DNA of 64,000 nt, taken from the NCBI GenBank assembly GCA_963682175.1, contig OY821788.1, forward strand, positions 17,316,001 to 17,380,000, in the 5' to 3' direction. Each line of letters opens with the position of its first letter. Positions within the stretch are counted from its first letter, which is position 1. This DNA is from Triglochin maritima (lineage: Eukaryota > Streptophyta > Magnoliopsida > Alismatales > Juncaginaceae). Of the stretch, positions 22,584 through 32,243 are shown one piece after another. Under the pieces are notes generated by a model that saw only the letters and a list, made by a program, of their open reading frames with translations, made no database searches and was not told where the DNA came from. Position numbers and translations under genes: made by a program.

Positions 22584-23964
22584 TGCTCCCTCTTCTTTTC
22601 CTCTCCGTCACCTTCACTCTCTCTCACTCCTCTCGTTCTCCTTCTCTCGCCCCCTTCTCCTTCCCTCTATTTCTCTCTCTACTTCTCCTTCTCCCTCCCT
22701 CTTTCCTTCTCTCCTTCCCATCCAGTCTCCTCTTCCTTCTCTCTCTCCTTCTCCTTGTCTTTCTCCGTCTAGCTCACTTACCGACTCCCTCACTCTTTCT
22801 CCCTCTCTCCTTCTCTTTCTCTCTATCCTCTCTCCACTTCTCGCTCTAATTCACTCTCTCCCCTTCTCCGTTTCACTCCCTCCTTGTCGCTCTCCTTCTC
22901 CCTCTCTCTCCTTCTCTATTGTTCTCTCTGCTTCTCCATCTCTCCTTGCCCTTCTCACTCTCTCCCCCTCCGTCCACCTCTCCTCTCTCTCCTTCTCCTT
23001 CTAGCTCTCTCTCTCTGTCCCTCTCTCCTTGTGGCATTTCCTTCTCTCTCGTCCCACACTCTCCTTCTCTCTCTCCCCTCCTTCTCCTTGTTTTTCACTC
23101 TCTTGTTGTCCCGCGCTCTCTCCTTCCCACTCCACTCTCTGATTCTCTCTTCCCTTCTATCTTCTCTCTCCTTATCCCTCACTCTTCGTCTTCCATCTCC
23201 TTCCCCCTCTCTCCTTCTCCTCTACTTCAATACCTCTCCTTCTCTTTCCCCTTCTCCTTCTCTCTCCCTCGCTTGCCTTCTCCTCTTGCTTCTCTCCCTC
23301 TCTCTCCTTCTCCTTCCCATCTCCACTCTTCTCCCTCTCTCCGTCTCCTTCTCTCTCCTTCTTCCTCCTTCCCTCCCCCATCTCCCTCTACTTCTCTCTC
23401 CTTGTCCATCTCTCTCTCCCCTCCTCTCTCACTCTATCGTACTCTCTCGCTCTCCTCCTCCTCCTTCTCTCTTTCCTTCTCTCTCTCCTCCTCTATCTCT
23501 CCTCTCCTCGTCTCCTTCTTGCTCTCCTCCCCTCTCACTCCCATTGTCCTTCTCTCTCTCTCTCTCTCCTAATCTACTCTACCCTTCTCCTTCTCTCCGT
23601 GTGCCCTTATTCTTCTCTCCTTGCCCTCTCTCTTGTTCTCCTTCTCCCTCCTCCTCTCCCTCCTCTCCCTCCTTCTCTTTCTCTCATCTCTCTCCTTCTG
23701 CTTCGCATCTCCTTCTCTCTCCTCCTCCCTCTTCTTTTCCTCTCCGTCACCTTCACTCTCTCTCACTCCTCTCGTTCTCCTTCTCTCTCCCCCTTCTCCT
23801 TCCCTCTATTTCTCTCTCTACTTCTCCTTCTCCCTCCCACTTTCCTTCTCTCCTTCCCTTCCAGTCTCCTCTTCCTTCTCTCTCTCCTTCTCCTTGTCTT
23901 TCTCCGTCTAGCTCACTTACCGACTCCCTCACTCTTCTCCCTCCTCTCCCTCCTTCTCTTTCTC
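22584..23964 (+). repeat. Polypyrimidine satellite, block 5 (about 1.2 monomers)
   Basis: Runs from the Gypsy-II 3' flank (TGCTC, the altered TSD) through one full monomer. It breaks at CTCCTTCTCTTTCTC/TTCCTCCCACATGAG into the middle of LINE-A. The corresponding stretch between Gypsy-III and LINE-B is about 4.5 kb. Confidence 0.93.
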
Positions 23965-26900
23965 TTCCTCCCACATGAGAACACGGTTTAGCTCTTCTTT
24001 TGTTGCCCTCTCTTCGCTTCCTAGGTGCTCATCATCCGGCCCCTCACTTCTCCTTCTCCTTATATCCGCAAGGGTATTTCTAGCAACTCCCACCTTGTTT
24101 ATAACATTTCCAAACTTGAGCCCACTCCATCTCTTTAGAGCCTTTTTTACGTCATTCAATTTTTCCACCACTCTAAACATGGGAGTACCATCCACAAGTG
24201 TTGCCCACGCACCCTCTACAACCCCTAAGAACTCTTCATGATCTGCCCAATAGTTTTCAAACCTAAACATCTTCGGCTTCCTCCTCTCATTTCCCTCCGT
24301 TTTCATGGTGAGCGTCGCATGGTCACTCAAGTCCTTCGCCCCCACCACATAAAATACCTCCGGGAACCTCTCTAACCAAGCATTGTTCATCAATATACGC
24401 TCAATTTTCGTTTCGATACGAGCGGCGCCCTCGGAGGAGTTGGACCAAGTGAATTCCTCACCCACCCAAGGCATTTCAAGGAGTTGAAGTGCATCCGTAC
24501 ACTCATTGAATTCCTGAATTGCAGCTTCATTTACCATCCCTCCTCCCCTCTTCTCGCTTGCCATACGAATGCAATTGAAGTCCCCTCCCACAACCCAAGG
24601 TATCGAGGCACTTGGTTCCACGGAGGCAAGGTCGTGCCAAAGTTTCCTTCTCTCTACATGACCATTTTCTCCATAAATTGCCGTGAAAGCAAACTCAATC
24701 CCATCCTTCCTCATGAGCCCCTCGAAATGAAGCATTTGGGCCGATTCAAATTTAGTATCAAGGCCTACCACTTGATCATTCCAAAGCACAAGTATTCTCC
24801 CGGAGTCCACGATCAAGCTATTCCCCACCCATTCATGAGGCCATATTGCGCGCTTGAATCTTGCAAGCTTCTTCAATTTCACTTTGTGTTCCACAAGACA
24901 CACTATATCCTCCTTTATTCGACCCCTTATCATAAGTGCGCGGCCGGGTCCATTTGCTCCGCGCACATTCCACACAAGGATATTCATGGATTCAAGGTGT
25001 GGGCATACGCCCCTTCCCTCCACGCATGTTTTTTTGTTGTCTCATTCCTTTCTCACGAATTGCTTTGAAGGCTTCGGGTTGTGGTGAAATTGAAGCCAAA
25101 TCCACCGGGGGTGGTGGGGAGCAACTTCGCACATGGCTTGCTATGGACGACGGAACCTCCATCTCATGTGTTTCTTCTTGTTTTCCCTTCCCGTCCTCCA
25201 TGTCACTTTCCTTCTCGAGGTCCCCTAATACCCCCACCATGCTCCCATATTTCTTTTTCCACGAGCTTTCCTTCCTTTGGTCCTTCTCCCTTGCCACTTT
25301 TCTAGGCGTTGTCCATCCTTCTTCATCATGTATCAAGGAAGCTAATCCACTTGAGCCATTTCCCACGCCATTTTCTTCCAAAATCTCTCTCACATTTCCT
25401 TTGTTGCATACCTCATGGTGTTCCACTAATTTCGTGCCCATCCCATGCACAAGAGGCCCATGCAACGTTCCTATCATGCTAGACCCCTCCAAGTTGAGTG
25501 GATCACGTGATTTCCCACCCCATTCCTCATTTGGTTGGTCCCCACAAAAGCTAACTTGGTCCCCCTCTCTTTCTTGCATGAAGGACTCCTCCTTGTGTGG
25601 TGATTCACGTGACTCTCCACCCCTTTCCTCTTTTGGTTTGTCCCCACGAAAAGTAGCTTGGTCCCCCTCTACTTCTTCACAAGGCTCACTTGCTCTCTCC
25701 CCATTGGCCCATTCAAACATGGAGCACTCAACACCCTCCTCATTGGTTCTTCCAAAAGTAGACACCCATCTTTGTTTTGCTTTCCCTTTTGCTCTTCTAG
25801 ACGTCCACATGGCCTCCTCTCCTTGGCTTCCTCCCTTGTAGTTGTTTCCTCACGAAAATGGACTCTATTTTTGTCTCCATTCTTGTCCTCCTCCATGCCA
25901 CGTGCCTTCCTCTCATTTGCTCCCACTAGAGTGGAGCATACCACGAAATCTTGTGGTCCTCTTGATTTTCCCTCCTCATTTTCCCTCCCACATGAGTTCC
26001 TACGTGTCACCTCCCCATTTGTTGATGTGGCCACGTCCTCCACCAAGGGCTCCACGTCATCATCCCTTCCATCCATCCTCCCTCCTCCATCCTCCACGGC
26101 AGCCACCTCCTTTGCCTCCCCTCCATGCAAACACCCCTCCTCTCTCACCCCTTCCTTGCTTCGCACCTCACTTCCATCCTTGTTGAGGTGTTTCCCACCC
26201 TTTGCACGTCCTACCTCCACCCATTTCTTGGCCTTCCTTTGTGGAACTTCATGGACATGTGCAATCACTCTCTTCCTTGTGCATCTCTCCACCACATGCC
26301 CAAACTCGAGGCACTCCATGCAATACCCGGGTCTCCACTCATATTCCACATACACTTTATGCATTTCGCCCTCCTCCACTTGCACCTCCACCCAACTTGG
26401 ATAGGAGAACTCATGGCTGACCTCAATGCAAACTCTTGCAAACGCCAACCTACACCCGGAAGCCGTATAATCATCCATGTAAAGGGGCCTTCCAAGCACA
26501 CTTGCTATGTTACTCAATGTGTTAGGTGACCAAAAACGGATGTCAAGCTCCGGCAAGCGAACCCAAATGGGGACCGTGGTGATGTTGACCTTCTTCAATG
26601 ACATTTCCGGTGTCCACTCTTGAACCACAAGTGGTGCCCCTCTAACGAACCAAGGTCCTCCTTGGAGAACCCTCTTTCTATCTTCACTAAGTGTAAACCG
26701 AAATAATAAGAATCCTTGGCTTCTTCTAATGATTTCCATACCTCCTACGAGTCCCCATAACTTGTGGAGATGCTTCTCCAAAGTCGGCAATTGAGGCTTG
26801 AGAGCTACGAAATACCCTACCAACACTTTGTCCCACCGTTTCAAGTTCTCCCTCACTTCTTGTTGTGAACACACGGCCACCTTCTCTCCTCCTTTGACAA

Positions 26901-27120
26901 CCGGCGGAACAAATTTGAGGGTCGTGGTTGCCCTTGTACTAGATGTGAATAAATCCGACCACTTCCTTGGGGGAGTAAGAACACTCCCTAGAGGTGGTGT
27001 GGAAGCTTCACCCTCCAAAGCCGAGGATAAAACCAACTTGTTTGCATGATGGAGATCCGTAATAGTGCCACCATCTCCATCTTGTAGTTGCAATCGTGTA
27101 GAGCTAGATGTAGGATCCAT
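23965..27120 (-). pseudogene. LINE-A Gag-like (DUF4283 plus zinc knuckle) and endonuclease remnant
   Basis: Starts at ATG 27118-27120. The first 483 codons are open and contain a DUF4283-like fold (VLVGYFVALKPQLPTLEKHL, VLQGGPWFVRGAPLVVQEW) and the knuckle CMECLEFGHVVERC. One lost base near 25768 shifts the frame; the reading continues in 25810-24992. One extra T in the T7 run near 25027-25033 shifts it again into the EN part, 25023-23965. EN landmarks include NILVWNVRGANGPG, DIVCLVEHK, PWVVGGDFNCIR and LSDHATLTMK. A 9-nt deletion near 24915 removes residues just before the catalytic-Glu motif relative to LINE-B. At the first stop position of LINE-B, this copy has the ancestral Gly codon. Confidence 0.88.
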
Positions 27121-27174
27121 TTTGGTGAGAAAATCAAAGGTTTTGGTGAAGAAACGAGGTGGAGAACCCTAGAC

Positions 27175-27278
27175 AACCTTAGGTTCCCCATGCACACCTA
27201 GAGTTTCTCTCTCCTCTCATAACTTTTTTTCCTTCTCTCTCTACTCTCTCTCCTCTCATAACCTTAGGTTCCCCATGC
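27175..27278 (-). repeat. Direct repeat in LINE-A 5' UTR
   Basis: AACCTTAGGTTCCCCATGC occurs at 27175-27193 and again at 27260-27278, 85 bp apart, with CCTCTCATAAC duplicated between them. The same arrangement is present in LINE-B, so it predates the duplication of the locus. Confidence 0.85.
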
Positions 27279-28565
27279 TCACTTACCGACTCCCTCACTC
27301 TTTCTCCCTCTCTCCTTCCCCCTTTTCTCTCCTCCTCTCTCATACCACTCCTCTCTCTCCTTATCTACTCTCCCCTTCCCCTTCTCTCCGTGTGCCCTTA
27401 TTCTTCTCTCCTTGCCCTCTCTCTTGTTCTCCTTCTCCCTCCTCCTCTCCCCTTCTTCTCCCTCCTCCTCTCCCTCCTCTCCCTCCTTCTCTTTCTCTCA
27501 TCTCTCTCCTTCTGCTTCGCTTGTCCTTCTCTCTCCTCCTCCCTCTTCTTTTCCTCTCCGTCACCTTCACTCTCTCTCACTCCTCTCGTTCTCCTTCTCT
27601 CTCCCCCTTCTCCTTCCCTCTATTTCTCTCTACTTCTCCTTCTCCCTCCCTCTTTCCTTCTCTCCTTCCCTTCCAGTCTCCTCTTCCTTCTCTCTGTCCT
27701 TCACCTTGTCTTTCTCCGTCTAGCTCACTTACCGACTCCCTCACTCTTTCTCCCTCCTTCTCTTTCTCTTTCTCTCTCCTTCCCCCTTTTCTCTCCTCCT
27801 CTCTCATACCACTCCTCTCTCTCCTTATCCACTCTCCCCTTCTCCTTCTCTCCGTGTGCCCTTATTCTTCTCTCCTTGTCCTCTCTCTTGTTCTCCTTCT
27901 CCCTCCTCCTCTCCCCTTCTTCTCCCTCCTCCTCTCCCTCCTCTCCCTCCTTCTCTTTCTCTCATCTCTCTCCTTCTGCTTCGCTTGTCCTTCCCTCTCC
28001 TCCTCCCTCTTCTTTTCCTCTCCGTCACCTTCACTCTCTCTCACTCCTCTCGTTCTCCTTCTCTCTCCCCCTTCTCCTTCCCTCTATTTCTCTCTCTACT
28101 TCTCCTTCTCCCTCCCTCTTTCCTTCTCTCTCTCATTCTCCTTTCCTTTCTCCGTCTAGCTCACTTACCGACTCCCTCACTCTTTCTCCCTCTCTCCTTC
28201 TCTTTCTCTCTCTCCTCTCTCCACTTCTCGCTCTAATTCACTCTCTCCCCTTCTCCGTTTCACTCCCTCCTTGTCGCTCTCCTTCTCCCTCTCTCTCCTT
28301 CTCTATTGTTCTCTCTGCTTCTCCATCTCTCCTTGCCCTTCTCACTCTCTCCCCCTCCGTCCACCTCTCCTCTCTCTCCTTCTCCTTCTAGCTCTCTCTC
28401 TCTCCGTCCCTCTCTCCTTGTTTCCCCATTTCCTTCTCTCTCGTCCCACACTCTCCTTCTCTCTCTCCCCTCCTCCTTGTTTTTCACTCTCTTGTTGTCT
28501 CGCGCTCTCTCCTTCCCACTCCGGTCTCTGATTCTCTCTTCCCTTCTATCTTCTCTCTCCTTATC
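27279..28565 (+). repeat. Polypyrimidine satellite, block 6, with 464-bp tandem duplication
   Basis: Contains a segment not seen in ordinary monomers (CCTTCCCCCTTTTCTCTCC then CTCTCATACCACTCC), present twice, at 27314 and 27778, 464 bp apart. It is also present once next to LINE-B, at about 63356. The last five bases, TTATC (28561-28565), are the left TSD of the following LTR. Confidence 0.92.
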
Positions 28566-31360
28566 TGTAAGAACCGCTCTCCTTCTATAATATTAATAAG
28601 TCCACTCTCCTCGGTTATGCATAATTTAGCTCTCAGAATATTAAATTGTGTTATGGCATGTTAGTTGAGCTGATTCGATCGGTTGTCTCATTGGTCGATC
28701 GGGTGCGACACATCGAGCTAGTGGGCGGTGGGTTGACTCGATCACCTCATTTTTGGCCCTGGTGAGTGTAGAGCCGGCTTTGGGATGAGCTTGGTTAGGA
28801 GTGGCGTGGAATGGGAAGATAGCTTGGGAGTTACACGAAATTTTCAAGGGAGACTTTTGGGTGTCCATGCTGGCACCATTCTTGGCAAGTCTTGAAGTGG
28901 CTTGATAGCTAGGAGGTTGGAGGGTTGTGTGCACAAATATAAGGCCCTCCCAGCCGTCCTCTTCCTCCCTTTCCATCTTCTCACGCACCACTTCAGACCA
29001 CTCATTCCTCTTCTCCAGCTGATTGGTGGGCTGATCTCTGTAGAGTTGGGAGCTACGTCAAGTACAGCCTGGTGCGGCTAGAAGAAGAGATTGTGGGCAG
29101 AATCTCCGGAAAAGCTTGGGCAATCTTTCTTGCCGATCAGGTATGCTCCTGGACCCTTAGTGTAATAGGAATTATGGAGTGTTGGATGGAGATTAGTCCA
29201 GCACAAATAGAGTGGTCGGTCTGAGGTTGGGAGTTGCACAAGTGGAGATCTACCCGGTAAGGTGGACTGTGGTGCACTCTCCAGATTTTCAGAGGTTGGC
29301 TGAGCACCTCTCTCTCTACCACGATCCTTGACTCATGATTCCTTGGTGGTTTGTTGGAAAAACCAGAGGTGTTGAGGCTGGGCCGTGGAGATCTAGAGAG
29401 GAGGGGTTTTGCGTGCATGTTGTGCTTCTTGCTATTCAGCTTGTGATGTTGTTTTGTGAGCTTCGAATATTATACTTGTGTGTGATATTGTGATCATGTC
29501 CAGATGTGTTTGCATGAGATATTTTCAGATATTAGAGTCACATATTTATGTGTTATTTCATGAGTAGGGTCAGACAGCATATGTAGGACTCGTTATTGAA
29601 TTCTGCTCTTACGTCTATGCATGATCTAACTAGTAAGTATAAATAATATTGCATGAATCGCTCTGATTTTAGTCCAGAAATCATTAACACCCATACACAC
29701 TCTGATTTGTCGATCCCTTATGATATATTCATGACATTCCATCAGTGAATAAATCGAATACTTTCATCAAGATTGTAATGTAACAAGTATAGTTGCCCGT
29801 CTCGACTTGAACATGCGTTGAGTTAATCGAATCTGATTTTATTCGACCCATGTCTAGCTCAGGTGTACAATCAGATTTGTGTATGATTTATCTAACATAT
29901 CTCGTTATGCTCTCACATGAGACTAAACCAGGACTCATCTATGATCTATGCTATTCATACTATGACATCTAGTATTGTGCAAATCAACCAACATGCATGT
30001 CAATATATCTATGAAGGAACGTAGACTCCTGATTTCAGAGGCATGTTTTATATATATAGGAGTATTGATACATGTATGAATTAATTCCCATCCACCTATT
30101 CTCTGACCATGTTCGGGATCACAAGTTCTAATGCATGCGTCTTCTCAAATTTATGGTTTATGCTATCGATTACCTGTAGTGGTTGATCATCATGTATTCT
30201 GTTGTTATACATGTTTTTTGTTATTCGTTTAGTACCAATATATGACTGATATGAGGTGTTGTGTGGTGATCTTAGTTGACCCTTGGATATCAGACCTTAT
30301 GACATCTTTATCATGACCCGTAGATAACTCAATGTGTTGTTTACCTTGAATTGCCTTCGGGGTTGTTTGCTTGCTGATTTGTGTTTGGTTATTGTTGGGA
30401 TGTTCTGATTTTGTTTTGTTTGGGGCTGTAGGAGGGTATCCGGATACCTTTCCTTGAGCTCACTACATCCACTATAGATGCATTAGATTTTAGATGCTTA
30501 AGTAGCTTGCATCGCATTTAATCTGATTAATAATTCTGGGCACATTCTGTTTTTGGGTCGACGGGCCACGAGTGGGTCCTCTAGCTAGAGAGGCCATTCG
30601 CATAAGACCTTCACGTTGGGAGGCCAGGCGTAAGATAAGTCCTGGGCAGGCGCGCCGCCATTCTGTCTCAGGGTAAGTATTCCCAAGTTCGCGATGGCAC
30701 CATGTAGGTCACTTGCCGCGAATTGGGACACTTATCCGGCGCACCGCTTTGTGCCGAACGGTGGGTCACTGTCGAGTGACCACATTTGACCAGCGAGGCT
30801 GGTGTTCTGGTTCCTATTGAGGAATGTTTCGGGTGCGCCCGACCGGCATGACTTATGGAGTCGTAGCCTTCGGTTGCATTATGTGCTTTTCTGTGTCTGT
30901 TTTGGATGCTTGTCTTAATTGGACCCCATGCATAATTTTGTAACATGTTAGGTTGGCCAGGAGCATACTGGGTTTTCTTTATAGAAAATTCACGCATATG
31001 TTGATGTGGTGCTTGCAGGTACTTAGATTCCTACAGGGTAGACTAGACGAGTAGTCGAAGATTCTGTACACGAGGGACACGTCGACCAGATTCTTCAGTT
31101 TGTCTTTTGCTTCCGCATTATTTATGATGTATTTCCCTTTTTGAACTCGATGTAATGTATTTGACCTTGTTACCATATATGGATAATCTCTCACATTTCA
31201 GTCATGTTTTATGTTAGTCAATCCAGGTATGATCTCTCTACGTATTGTCGAGTCGTTGTTGGTCTGTCTTTTGTAACTCCTTTGGTCGTCGCGGAGGTCT
31301 CTGATCTCGACACTTGTAGTCTTTCCCAGTGTGCGTACCCGCGATATCGGGGGCGTTACA
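28566..31360 (+). mobile_element. Complete 2.8-kb solo LTR, TSD TTATC
   Basis: Begins TGTAAGAACC and ends GGGCGTTACA (TG...CA, 5-bp terminal inverted repeat TGTAA/TTACA). It is flanked by TTATC at 28561-28565 and 31361-31365. Joining the flanks recreates the normal satellite CTCCTTATCCTTCAC. The body has no gag, pol or domain-like frame, so a solo LTR is the simplest reading. The long LTR and its ends resemble Del/Tekay-type chromoviruses, but there is no coding to prove this. TATAAG at 28938-28943 suggests transcription on the + strand. GGTATCCGGATACC at 30435-30448 is a perfect palindrome also kept in copy 1. Open frames of 70-110 codons are not supported. Confidence 0.88.
28938..28943 (+). 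promoter_or_regulatory. Possible TATA box of the 2.8-kb LTR
   Basis: TATAAG in the context AAATATAAGG about 370 bp into the LTR. It lies in the part deleted from copy 1. Only motif evidence. Confidence 0.35.
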
Positions 31361-31845
31361 TTATCCTTCACACTTCGTCTTCCATCTCCTTCCCTCTCTC
31401 TCCTTCAATACCTCTCCTTCTCTTTCCCCTTCTCCTTCTCTCTCCCTCGCTTGCCTTCTCCTCTTGCTTCTCTCCTTCTCTCTCCTTCTCCTTCCCATCT
31501 CCACTCTTCTCCCTCTCTCCGTCTCCTTCTCTCTCCTTCTTCCTCCTTTCCTCCCCCATCTCCCTCTACTTCTCTCTCCTTGTCCATCTCTCTCACCCCT
31601 CCTCTCTCACTCTATCGTACTCTCTCGCTCTCCTCCTCCTCCTTCTCTCTCTTTCCTTCTCTCTCTCCTCCTCCTCTATCTCTCCTCTCCTCGTCTCCTT
31701 CTCGCTCTCCTCCCCTCTCACTCCCATTGTCCTTCTCTCTCTCTCTCTCCTTATCTACTCTCCCCTTCTCCTTCTCTCCGTGTGCCCTTATTCTTCTCTC
31801 CTTGCCCTCTCTCTTGTTCTCCTTCTCCCTCCTCCTCCTCTACCC
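31361..31845 (+). repeat. Polypyrimidine satellite, block 7 (partial monomer)
   Basis: Starts with the right TSD TTATC. Shares with block 3 the short deletion CTCTCCTTCAATACC, supporting common ancestry of the two 2.8-kb LTR loci. Ends at CCTCTACCC, where the copia 5' LTR begins. Confidence 0.93.
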
Positions 31846-32229
31846 TATTGGATTAATCTAAGGATTAAGATGATGTTTGCCCAAAGCCCTGACACGTGGC
31901 GCACTCTCATTGGTTGCGCATTAGGGTTTTGGGTGGGGCCATCTATATAAGGAGGGGAGCCTCCCATTGGATGGACTAATTCTTGTGTGCAAACCCTAGC
32001 CCCACCAAACCCTAGCCGCCACCTCTCCCTCTCTCTCCCATTCGTCCCTCCACATCCACCAAGCTAATCCGTAGACTCTTGGGTTGTGGACACGTGCTTC
32101 TTCTCCAAGAGAGTAGGAGACCGACCGGTGAGAAGGATTCCGTAAGGTGACCTCCGATCTTCCTTCCGCTGCCACAGGTTCTCTCCAAGAAAGGTACTCC
32201 TGAACCTGTAGAATCGTTATTTGCTTACA
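31846..32229 (+). mobile_element. Copia 5' LTR
   Basis: Starts TATTGGATTAATC and ends TTTGCTTACA, one base before the PBS (384 bp). The start TA instead of TG is the same in both LTRs. The 3' LTR copy ends earlier, at CTCTCCAACA. If that is the true end (canonical copia termini are TGTTGG...CCAACA), the 5' LTR would end near 32190 and a 40-bp spacer would precede the PBS. I prefer the PBS-adjacent end, with moderate confidence. Confidence 0.8.
31892..32014 (+). promoter_or_regulatory. Copia LTR promoter: G-box/ABRE, TATA, two telo-boxes
   Basis: ACACGTGGC (31892-31900) is a G-box/ABRE-type motif. TATATAAGG lies at 31944-31952. Two AAACCCTA telo-boxes follow at 31991-31998 and 32007-32014, where the 5' leader of the transcript would be. 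In the 3' LTR the G-box reads ACACGTGAC, while TATA (39231-39240) and both telo-boxes (39279-39286, 39295-39302) are kept. Confidence 0.55.
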
Positions 32230-32230
32230 T

Positions 32231-32243
32231 TGGTACCAGAGCC
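32231..32243 (+). other. Copia primer binding site (initiator tRNA-Met type)
   Basis: TGGTACCAGAGCC differs by one base from the usual plant copia PBS TGGTATCAGAGCC, complementary to the 3' end of initiator tRNA-Met. Confidence 0.88.

Larger units (their letters stand above)
23965..27278 (-). mobile_element. LINE-A: L1-type element lacking its 3' half
   Basis: Collinear with LINE-B 59997-63319 at high identity. It keeps the 5' UTR, the Gag-like region and the endonuclease, but ends abruptly in the EN-RT linker against satellite. Loss of the 3' half is the opposite of what ordinary 5'-truncated retrotransposition gives. Its 5' flank (satellite from CTCACTTACCGACTCCC, then the unusual CCTTCCCCCTTTTCTCTCC segment) is the same as that of LINE-B. 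It is therefore a duplicated copy of the same insertion, later cut by a deletion, not an independent insertion. Confidence 0.88.

Noticed and set aside
24936..25841. 301-codon + strand open frame opposite LINE-A
   Set aside because: Antisense shadow of LINE-A linker coding; no family resemblance.
30668..30997. 109-codon minus-strand frame, also at 9040-9369
   Set aside because: Inside the 2.8-kb LTR; conserved only because the two LTR copies are duplicates. No domain.
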